DNA of 64,000 nt, taken from NCBI GenBank assembly GCA_019009955.1, contig CM032229.1, positions 194,994,001 to 195,058,000 of the forward strand. Direction: 5' to 3'. The notes under the pieces were generated by a model. The model was not told where the DNA came from. It did not search any database and was given only the letters and a program-made list of their open reading frames with translations. The translations under genes were made by a program, and so were the position numbers. The stretch comes from Riptortus pedestris (taxonomy: Eukaryota; Arthropoda; Insecta; Hemiptera; Alydidae). Below, piece by piece: positions 47,581-58,062 of this stretch (the first letter of the stretch is position 1; every line of letters starts with the position of its first letter).

Positions 47581-50500
47581 GGTCATTATGAATGGGATAG
47601 AAAGTGCTCCGAAGCAGGAATACTAGAGGCTAATCATGCATCGCCTTACACAGCTCCTGCCACAAGTAGCCGTGCATACTGACACTACCTGCACAGTGTC
47701 ACCTGTTGCTGATCAGCTGCTTATTATGAATGGGATAGAAAGTGCTCCGAAGCAGGAATACTAGAGGCTAATCATGCATCGCCTTACACAGCTCCTGCCA
47801 CAAGTAGCCGTGCATACTGACACTACCTGCACAGTGTCACTAGTTGCTGATCAGCTGCTTATTATGAATGGGATAGAAAGTGCTCCGAAGCAGGAATACT
47901 AGAGGCTAATCATGCATCGCCTTACACAGCTCCTGCCACAAGTAGCCGTGCATACTGACACTACCTGCACAGTGTCACCTGTTGCTGATCAGCTGCTTAT
48001 TATGAATGGGATAGAAAGTGCTCTGAAGCAGGAATACTAGAGGCTAATCATTCATCGCCTTACTCAGCTCCTGCCACAAGTAGCCGTGCATACTGACACT
48101 ACCTGCACAGTGTCACTAGTTGCTGATCAGCTGCTTATTATGAATGGGATAGAAAGTGCTCCGAAGCAGGAATACTAGAGGCTAATCATGCATCGCCTTA
48201 CACAGCTCCTGCCACAAGTAGCCGTGCATACTGACACTACCTCCACAGTGTCACCTGTTGCTGATCAGCTGCTTATTATGAATGGGATAGAAAGTGCTCC
48301 GAAGCAGGAATACTAGAGGCTAATCATTAATCGCCTTACTCAGCTCCTGCCACAAGTAGCCATGCATACTGACACTACCTCCACAGTGTCACCTGTTGCT
48401 GATCAGCTGCTTATTATGAATGGGATAGAAAGTGCTCCGAAGCAGGAATACTAGAGGCTAATCATTAATCGCCTTACTCAGCTCCTGCCACAAGTAGCCA
48501 TGCATACTGACACTACCTCCACAGTGTCACCTGTTGCTGATCAGCTGCTTATTATGAATGGGATAGAAAGTGCTCCGAAGCAGGAATACTAGAGGCTAAT
48601 CATTCATCGCCTTACTCAGCTCCTGCCACAAGTAGCCATGCATACTGACACTACTTGCACAGTGTCACCTGTTGCTGATCAGCTGCTTATTATGAATGGG
48701 ATAGAAAGTGCTCCGAAGCAGGAATACTAGAGGCTAATCATGAATCGCCTTACTCAGCTGCTGCCACAAGTAGCCGTGCATACTGACACTACCTCCACAG
48801 TGTCACCTGTTGCTGATCAGCTGCTTATTATGAATGGGATAGAAAGTGCTCCGAAGCAGGAATACTAGAGGCTAATCATTCATCGCCTTACTCAGCTCCT
48901 GCCACAAGTAGCCATGCATACTGACACTACCTCCACAGTGTCACCTGTTGCTGATCAGCTGCTTATTATGAATGGGATAGAAAGTGCTCCGAAGCAGGAA
49001 TACTAGAGGCTAATCATGCATCGCCTTTCTCTGCTCCTGCCACAAGTAGCCGTGCATACTGACACTACCTGCACAGTGTCACTAGTTGCTGATCAGCTGC
49101 TTATTATGAATGGGATAGAAAGTGCTCCGAAGCAGGAATACTAGAGGCTAATCATTCATCGCCTTACTCAGCTCCTGCCACAAGTAGCCGTGCATACTGA
49201 CACTACCTCCACAGTGTCACCTGTTGCTGATCAGCTGCTTATTATGAATGGGATAGAAAGTGCTCCGAAGCAGGAATACTAGAGGCTAATCATTCATCGC
49301 CTTACTCAGCTCCTGCCACAAGTAGCCATGCATACTGACACTACCTCCACAGTGTCACCTGTTGCTGATCAGCTGCTTATTATGAATGGGATAGAAAGTG
49401 CTCCGAAGCAGGAATACTAGAGGCTAATCATTCATCGCCTTACTCAGCTCCTGCCACAAGTAGCCATGCATACTGACACTACCTGCACAGTGTCACCTGT
49501 TGCTGATCAGCTGCTTATTATGAATGGGATAGAAAGTGCTCCGAAGCAGGAATACTAGAGGCTAATCATGCATCGCCTTACACAGCTCCTGCCACAAGTA
49601 GCCGTGCATACTGACACTACCTCCACAGTGTCACCTGTTGCTGATCAGCTGCTTATTATGAATGGGATAGAAAGTGCTCCGAAGCAGGAATACTAGAGGC
49701 TAATCATTCATCGCCTTACTCAGCTCCTGCCACAAGTAGCCATGCATACTGACACTACCTCCACAGTGTCACCTGTTGCTGATCAGCTGCTTATTATGAA
49801 TGGGATAGAAAGTGCTCCGAAGCAGGAATACTAGAGGCTAATCATGCATCGCCTTACACAGCTCCTGCCACAAGTAGCCGTGCATACTGACACTACTTGC
49901 ACAGTGTCACCTGTTGCTGATCAGCTGCTTATTATGAATGGGATAGAAAGTGCTCCGAAGCAGGAATACTAGAGGCTAATCATGCATCGCCTTACTCAGC
50001 TCCTGCCACAAGTAGCCATGCATACTGACACTACCTCCACAGTGTCACCTGTTGCTGATCAGCTGCTTATTATGAATGGGATAGAAAGTGCTCCGAAGCA
50101 GGAATACTAGAGGCTAATCATTCATCGCCTTACTCAGCTCCTGCCACAAGTAGCCATGCATACTGACACTACCTCCACAGTGTCACCTGTTGCTGATCAG
50201 CTGCTTATTATGAATGGGATAGAAAGTGCTCCGAAGCAGGAATACTAGAGGCTAATCATTCATCGCCTTACTCAGCTCCTGCCACAAGTAGCCATGCATA
50301 CTGACACTACCTCCACAGTGTCACCTGTTGCTGATCAGCTGCTTATTATGAATGGGATAGAAAGTGCTCCGAAGCAGGAATACTAGAGGCTAATCATTCA
50401 TCGCCTTACTCAGCTCCTGCCACAAGTAGCCATGCATACTGACACTACCTCCACAGTGTCACCTGTTGCTGATCAGCTGCTTATTATGAATGGGATAGAA

Positions 50501-53500
50501 AGTGCTCCGAAGCAGGAATACTAGAGGCTAATCATTCATCGCCTTACTCAGCTCCTGCCACAAGTAGCCATGCATACTGACACTACCTCCACAGTGTCAC
50601 CTGTTGCTGATCAGCTGCTTATTATGAATGGGATAGAAAGTGCTCCGAAGCAGGAATACTAGAGGCTAATCATTCATCGCCTTACTCAGCTCCTGCCACA
50701 AGTAGCCATGCATACTGACACTACCTCCACAGTGTCACCTGTTGCTGATCAGCTGCTTATTATGAATGGGATAGAAAGTGCTCCGAAGCAGGAATACTAG
50801 AGGCTAACCATGCATCGCCTTACTCAGCTCCTGCCACAAGTAGCCATGCATACTGACACTACCTCCACAGTGTCACCTGTTGCTGATCAGCTGCTTATTA
50901 TGAATGGGATAGAAAGTGCTCCGAAGCAGGAATACTAGAGGCTAATCATTCATCGCCTTACTCAGCTCCTGCCACAATTAGCCATGCATACTGACACTAC
51001 CTGCACAGTGTCACCTGTTGCTGATCAGCTGCTTATTATGAATGGGATAGAAAGTGCTCCGAAGCAGGAATACTAGAGGCTAATCATGCATCGCCTTACT
51101 CAGCTCCTGCCACAAGTAGCCATGCATACTGACACTACCTCCACAGTGTCACCTGTTGCTGATCAGCTGCTTATTATGAATGGGATAGAAAGTGCTCCGA
51201 AGCAGGAATACTAGAGGCTAATCATGCATCGCCTTACTCAGCTCCTGCCACAAGTAGCCATGCATACTGACACTACCTGCACAGTGTCACTAGTTGCTGA
51301 TCAGCTGCTTATTATGAATGGGATAGAAAGTGCTCTGAAGCAGGAATACTAGAGGCTAATCATTCATCGCCTTACTCAGCTCCTGCCACAAGTAGCCATG
51401 CATACTGACACTACCTGCACAGTGTCACCTGTTGCTGATCAGCTGCTTATTATGAAGGGGATAGAAAGTGCTCCGAAGCAGGAATACTAGAGGCTAATCA
51501 TGCATCGCCTTACTCAGCTCCTGCCACAAGTAGCCATGCATACTGACACTACCTGCACAGTGTCGCCTGTTGCTGATCAGCTGCTTATTATGAATGGGAT
51601 AGAAAGTGCTCTGAAGCAGGAATACTAGAGGCTAATCATTCATCGCCTTACTCAGCTCCTGCCACAAGTAGCCGTGCATACTGACACTACCTGCACAGTG
51701 TCACTAGTTGCTGATCAGCTGCTTATTATGAATGGGATAGAAAGTGCTCCGAAGCAGGAATACTAGAGGCTAATCATGCATCGCCTTACTCAGCTCCTGC
51801 CACAAGTAGCCATGCATACTGACACTACCTGCACAGTGTCACCTGTTGCTGATCAGCTGCTTATTATGAATGGGATAGAAAGTGCTCCGAAGCAGGAATA
51901 CTAGAGGCTAATCATTCATCGCCTTACTCAGCTCCTGCCACAAGTAGCCGTGCATACTGACACTACTTGCACAGTGTCACCTGTTGCTGATCAGCTGCTT
52001 ATTATGAATGGGATAGAAAGTGCTCCGAAGCAGGAATACTAGAGGCTAATCATGCATCGCCTTACTCAGCTCCTGCCACAAGTAGCCATGCATACTCACA
52101 CTACCTTCACAGTGACACAATGTGATGATCAGCTGCTTATTATGAATGGGATAGAAAGTGCTCCGAAGCAGGAATACTAGAGGCTAATCATGCATCGCCT
52201 TACACAGCTCCTGCCACAAGTAGCCATGCATACTGACACTACCTGCACAGTGTCACTAGTTGCTGATCAGCTGCTTATTATGAATGGGATAGAAAGTGCT
52301 CCGAAGCAGGAATACTAGAGGCTAATCATGCATCGCCTTACTCAGCTCCTGCCACAAGTAGCCGTGCATACTGACACTACCTGCACAGTGTCACCTGTTG
52401 CTGATCAGCTGCTTATTATGAATGGGATAGAAAGTGCTCCGAAGCAGGAATACTAGAGGCTAATCATGCATCGCCTTACTCAGCTCCTGCCACAAGTAGC
52501 CGTGCATACTGACACTACTTGCACAGTGTCACCTGTTGCTGATCAGCTGCTTATTATGAATGGGATAGAAAGTGCTCCGAAGCAGGAATACTAGAGGCTA
52601 ATCATTCATCGCCTTACTCAGCTCCTGCCACAAGTAGCCGTGCATACTGACACTACCTGCACAGTGTCACCTGTTGCTGATCAGCTGCTTATTATGAATG
52701 GGATAGAAAGTGCTCCGAAGCAGGAATACTAGAGGCTAATCATGCATCGCCTTACTCAGCTCCTGCCACAAGTAGCCATGCATACTGACACTACCTGCAC
52801 AGTGTCACTAGTTGCTGATCAGCTGCTTATTATGAATGGGATAGAAAGTGCTCCGAAGCAGGAATACTAGAGGCTAATCATGCATCGCCTTACACAGCTC
52901 CTGCCACAAGTAGCCGTGCATACTGACACTACCTGCACAGTGTCACTAGTTGCTGATCAGCTGCTTATTATGAATGGGATAGAAAGTGCTCCGAAGCAGG
53001 AATACTAGAGGCTAATCATGCATCGCCTTACTCAGCTCCTGCCACAAGTAGCCATGCATACTGACACTACCTGCACAGTGTCACCTGTTGCTGATCAGCT
53101 GCTTATTATGAATGGGATAGAAAGTGCTCCGAAGCAGGAATACTAGAGGCTAATCATTCATCGCCTTACACAGCTCCTGCCACAAGTAGCCGTGCATACT
53201 GACACTACCTGCACAGTGTCACCTGTTGCTGATCAGCTGCTTATTATGAATGGGATAGAAAGTGCTCCGAAGCAGGAATACTAGAGGCTAATCATTCATC
53301 GCCTTAAGCAGCTCCTGCCACAAGTAGCCATGCATACTGACTCTACCTGCACAGTGTCACCTGTTGCTGATCAGCTGCTTATTATGAATGGGATAGAAAG
53401 TGCTCCGAAGCAGGAATACTAGAGGCTAATCATTCATCGCCTTACACAGCTCCTGCCACAAGTAGCCGTGCATACTGACACTACCTGCACAGTGTCACCT

Positions 53501-53566
53501 GTTGCTGATCAGCTGCTTATTATGAATGGGATAGAAAGTGCTCCGAAGCAGGAATACTAGAGGCTC
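47581..53566. repeat. 138-bp satellite, about 43 copies without indels
   Basis: AATGGGATAGAAAGTGCTCC starts at 47591, and the last AATGGGATAG is at 53525, exactly 43 x 138 bp. Every monomer holds the 10-bp palindrome GCTGATCAGC and a hairpin GACACT-loop-AGTGTC around ACCTGCAC or ACCTCCAC. Recurrent variants are CACCTGTTG versus CACTAGTTG, CATGCATCG versus CATTCATCG, TTACAC versus TTACTC, and GCCGTGC versus GCCATGC. The first five monomers alternate between CCTG and CTAG forms, suggesting local dimers. One monomer near 52096-52130 is clearly diverged. The array has no long open frame. It ends in a TA stretch belonging to a TTAAGG element. Confidence 0.98.
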
Positions 53567-53569
53567 ATC

Positions 53570-54255
53570 ATATTATATATACACACACATAATCATATAT
53601 ATGTTTGTGTGTCTGTTAACGACCAAGCGGTCGCAATTTTTGTTAGATAGTTACCAAACTATATTTTATGTTTTGTTTTATGTAAAAAGACAGATCAAAT
53701 TCGCTAGTGGATAAAATCGGACCGGTGAGAGGGGGTTTAGAAAAGAGCGAATTTTGAAGATTCGAAATATATCCGTTACTATTCCTCTGATCGAAAAATT
53801 GAATATCTTATTGTAAATAACGTCTATAAATATTGTTCTATACATATTTTCTGTTTCATGATTAATGATCGAGATATAAGGATTATTATAGTTATTGCTA
53901 TTTGTAAGCCCCCACACCAATTCATGTCATATTAATAATAAGCTGTTATATAATAAAGCTCTTTATTCGAAGCTTAAGTAGCAAATATTGTTTTTATTGA
54001 GCCTTTACTTTCTAAGATATGTGCAAATATGTTCTGATGACCCTCCCCCTTCTTTTGCTCTTGGATTTCTAACATTTGAGTGGTTGAGGTAAAAAGTATC
54101 CCTTCATTCACCAGCAATAGCATATAGTTTTCAAAACGTATGTTATATTCTGATATATTTCAGTTATGGTTTTTCTGTCGGGTCTAGAATATTACCATCT
54201 ATTTATCTCTGAGAGATTGGCTGATTTGTTTGTATACAATTCAGGTGTTTAATAT
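53570..54255 (+). repeat. TTAAGG-element copy following the 138-bp array
   Basis: The satellite gives way to TATATATACACACACATA and then GTCTGTTAACGACCAAGCGG, TCGCAATTTTTGTTAGATAG, AAAAAGACAGATCAAATTCG, a short G-run, CTGATCGAAAAATTGAATAT, TGATCGAGATATAAGGATTA, CTTTATTCGAAGCTTAAGTA and ATTCTGATATATTTCAG. The left part is missing, replaced by the array. The minus-strand frame at 53678-53920 is within the repeat. Confidence 0.8.
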
Positions 54256-56338
54256 TCATGGTAGTGTTACCTGTATGTTGATTTACCTATCACAAACCTG
54301 CTCTTCTCTTTTACGGTTTTTTTAACCCTTACATTTATTTGTAGAGGAGATTTTTATTCGAATGTTGTACAAGTCCTTCCGATTGTATAATGTAAATATC
54401 CTCATATAAATCGCCACATAAAAATCCCGTTTGTAGTTTGTAATTACAAACATGCATTTATAACTGACAACAAGGTTTAGCAATATTCTGACTGAGGCTG
54501 GATTAACGATTTATTCCAATATCTAACCAAAATGTTCACCATATTTGTGACTACAGTCTTTGCCGACTAATCTAGTTTCCAAAGTTCTGCAATATCATGT
54601 CATTTAAATGGCCGATATCTCACTTTAACGTGGTCCAAGAGAAAACCCAATTGTTAAGAATGAACGTTTGCAGAATACTGTTAACTAAAAAGTACCAATG
54701 TATCAGAAAATATTCGTTTGGAAAAAAATTAATTTAAAAACGCATTTAACCTAAATTAATTTAGTAGTAAGATTGTTCATTCTTCGATTTGGATTTTCTC
54801 AGCAGCCGTATTTTAAATATTTATCTTTAAATCTTTCCTGATACCCAAATCGCCTTGTCGGATTGATAAATAAGCCATGTTTATGGTTTAAATAAAACGG
54901 TGTGTTATACATTCGCTAATTGACTACAATTGGTATTGCTGTGATAATGAAATTGACCATACTTTTGACCATTTAATTTCAATAGTCTTGTAGACATTAT
55001 GACAGATAAAGGACGACATTAATTAAATACATAATTGATGAGAAGGCAGCTTGGCCAGCTGATAAACCCCAATCATTGTTTGAACACAACTAGGAATTGG
55101 TGACATTTGAGCTGGACTGATACCTTTAAACTTCAGCTAAATATCAATTTTATTATTTCTATTACATTATTAATGTTTTCATTTTTACTATTATTACTTG
55201 TAGTTACATAATTGTTAATTTCATTTGTCCTTTGTAATACTTATATTTATTTATTTATTTTTAAATATAAAAGTTCAAAAAAAGGAGAAAAAATGTTACT
55301 TATATACCTCGTATTATTGTTAATGATTGAGGAAATAAAGACTATACTGTCGCGTATAGAAAACATTTAAAAAAGTCATAAATTATTTAGTGGCAGTTAG
55401 TGTATTCTAAAAATGAATAAATTCAGTGTTAGCCATAAGAATATCATACTTTATGATGGTAATTGACAATTATGGTTCCCCTTCCCATAGTAATTCGGCA
55501 CAGAAATTGTAGATTTTGGCAGATACCAGAAGAATAAGGCTGTAGAATATTCAACAGATGAAACTTGTAAACACCTCTTCTTCAACTGTCATGAGTTATT
55601 CGAATTCGTGAGTGTGTTGAGCGCAGGCCGACAACAAGAAGGAAGGGCTTATTTATGGTTCTCAAAGGCGATTTTCTATGGATATCGAAATATGCAGACT
55701 GGAGTAGTTGAGTCATACTGAGAAATAGAAACAAGATTGCCTGTTTAAAATGATTTCTTATGAGTATGAGGTGAAGTGAAGTGAAGAGACTTGGGCTGGG
55801 AGAGTAGGTCTGGATAAGCCGAGGGAGGACTTGCAGAAGCTAGGGCTCCTTGGTCGAAGAATACCAGCTGATGCCAACTAAACTGTGTCAGTACTCTTCT
55901 AACGACTCTAATACCCAGTATTTAATAGTCATCTAAATCTTTATCGAGGAACCTTTTCTATTACACAATCCTTTTACACCCTTTTTTATTAACACGAAAT
56001 AAAAGCTTTAAGTAGAGTGTAAACAGATCTTACGCTTTAATAATAACATATATGCAATATGGATTTTTTTTTAAAGCTTTGTTTGGGCGCCAAATATTAT
56101 AGCAACAGATATTGAAGATCTCTGTATTGGCTCAGAAAATTCATGCTTGGATTGAAACTGGTTTAGTTTCTCTGGACTGAGTGTAACCTGCATAGATTGT
56201 GTTGGTACAAGGATTTTGCTAAAAGAAAATAATGTTTAAGGTTTTATATAAAATGTATTAAAAAATATTTACAGGTGATCCCAGTCTTATGAATAATTTA
56301 ACAACAACAACAGAACAATAGGAAGTGTCAAAGGTTGG
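54256..56338. other. Intergenic stretch downstream of the cuticular-protein gene
   Basis: About 2 kb of AT-rich sequence without a recognised gene or repeat. The right end must contain the 3' untranslated region and cleavage site of the minus-strand gene. On that strand a weak AATACA signal lies at 56254-56259 and an AATAAA at 55984-55989; either could be used. Confidence 0.45.
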
Positions 56339-58008
56339 TTAGTCGTAGTGTCCAACGTGCTTCTTGATAGTGTGGTAGACATACTTGACCTTGTAGACAG
56401 GGACCGGGACGGGGTATGGCTTAGGAACTGGATAAGGAACCTTCTTGACCACCTTGACGGGCACTGGCTTCTCTACTGGATAAGGAACGATCTTCTCTAC
56501 TGGCACTTGGACTTCCTTCTCTACAGTCACTGGTACAGGGATCTTGATGGCATAAGGTTGGGGGATCTTGATGGGAACTGGGACAGCTACTGGATGAGGG
56601 ATGGGGTGAGGAACTGGGATCTGGAGGGTCTTGTGGACTGGAATAGCTTTGGTCACTTCGCTGTATTGTGGCTGGTGGAACTGGAGGTTGAGGTTGCCCA
56701 GTCCTCCGAATCCGTAGCCTCCTCCGTAGCCTCCTCCGTAACCTCCTCCGTATCCTCCGTGCCCAGTCTCGATGGGTGTCCAAGAGCTGTCTCCTCCACT
56801 GCTCTCTTCATCATGTCCTTCGCTGTAGTCACCTTCGCTGCCGTCATGCCCGAGGCTGTTTCCTCCGCTGAAGTCATGTCCTCCCAACTCCTGTCCATAT
56901 CCTCCACTGCTGTGGCCTAGAGTGCTATATCCATTTCCTCCATAGCTGTATCCTCCAGAGCTACTGCCAGCAGAGCTGAAGTCGTGTCCTCCACTACTGC
57001 CATAGCTGCTCCCGCTGCTTCCTCCGTATCCTCCACTGCTTGCATCTCCTCCACCGTGTCCTGATCCTCCTCCATAGCTGTATCCACCTCCGTAATCGTT
57101 ACCACCTCCACTGAAATAAATGAAGGCTCTTTAACAAAATATCTAACACATGTGCCCTACTGTACCCGTGATACTGACATGACGGACAGATATTCTAGTT
57201 TCAGAAGTACACTAATATCATGGTTTGATCAGAGCCATTCATTAGATCTGGCTATTTCCGTAAAGAACAGAGATAGCTTTCAAGAAATGTTACAGTTGGA
57301 AAACTGACTGTCAAACCTCGATTATCAATGAGATGAAATGAAATATGAACTGACATGTGATTATGAGACTAAACTCTGTGTTTACAAGTGAATTTTGACT
57401 CTATAACTGAGAAATATTCAATGTGTTACCTCGTTCCTAGGTCATAACCTCTGGTGTTCCTATTCCCCTGAGTTTCTCCTTCTCCTCCAACTAGTGCCAC
57501 GCAGGCAAGTGAGACAAGCAGAAACTGAAACAAAATTGAATCCTGTGGTTAGAGCAATGTGAGATATTCTAGGAGTCTTGCTGAAAACAGGCAGCATAAA
57601 GCAGAAATATAGAATAGAATCAATGTCATGAGTCAAAGAGCGAGTATGAGCATCGTTTCCCCGGGCCTATTGAATATCGCTCCCCAACATTCAACGGGTT
57701 GTTGAAGTTAGGAACTCTGTGCAAACAATTAAAGAATTAGACACTGAAGCCAGTCTAAATCAAAACTGTGCGTTACCATTGAGATCCTTGTTTAGAGACA
57801 GTTTCTCAAAAATATACACCATTCAAGTAGAAGGTTCAACATGTGTGTAAGGGTCACAAGTATTTCATGTGTAATTCACAGACTAATTGTTGAAATGAAA
57901 AATAATTATATCCATTCCATGTATTGTGGCATGGATTGAATTGTAAACGTGTTCCGAAACGGAAGTCGTAAACTTGAATCGACCTACCCGAAGTGCAATC
58001 GTTGTCAT
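56339..58008 (-). CDS. Secreted Gly-rich / Pro-Val-rich cuticular-type protein (three coding exons)
   Basis: Predicted structural protein of the insect extracellular cuticle. Coding exons on the minus strand are 58008-57988 (7 codons), 57524-57430 (31 codons plus 2 bases) and 57110-56339, totalling 295 residues and ending in TAA. Splice sites fit consensus: CGG|GTAGGT, TTTGTTTCAG|TTT, GAG|GTAACA and TTATTTCAG|TGG. Residues 1-7 come from exon 1, and 8-21 form the hydrophobic core of a signal peptide (FLLVSLACVALVGG). Residues 40-175 are Gly/Ser/Tyr/His/Asp-rich, with repeated GGHDFS and a GGGY run at 158-173. Residues 193-295 are built of PVP, PYPV and VEK motifs (PVEKPVPVKV, PKPYPVPVPVYK), as in low-complexity Pro/Val cuticular proteins such as the CPLCP class or Drosophila Vajk proteins; this is a composition match, not proven orthology. 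No cysteine occurs in the mature part. A less likely first exon is a lone ATG at 57779-57777 before GTAACG. Introns are 463 and 319 bp. Confidence 0.8.
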
Positions 58009-58062
58009 GGAAAGCGTGAGTCACTCATTCCCTGAGCCTCATCACGGCCCCAACAGGTTATA
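58005..58062 (-). promoter_or_regulatory. TATA box, initiator and overlapping upstream ORF of the cuticular gene
   Basis: On the minus strand TATAA lies at 58062-58058. A TCAG initiator-like sequence has its A at 58033, so the TATA box starts 29 bp upstream, the usual metazoan spacing. This would give a 25-base leader. Within it an ATG at 58028-58026 opens an eight-codon upstream frame whose TGA (58007-58005) overlaps the main ATG (58008-58006) as ATGA. Lying five bases from the presumed cap, this upstream ATG may be skipped. The leader also contains TGACTCA, an AP-1-type site. The transcription start is inferred, not shown. Confidence 0.55.

Noticed and set aside
56348..56920. 190-codon plus-strand frame and other frames overlapping the cuticular gene
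   Set aside because: Antisense and out-of-frame shadows of low-complexity coding sequence; only the minus-strand frame continues correctly across the splice sites to a signal peptide.
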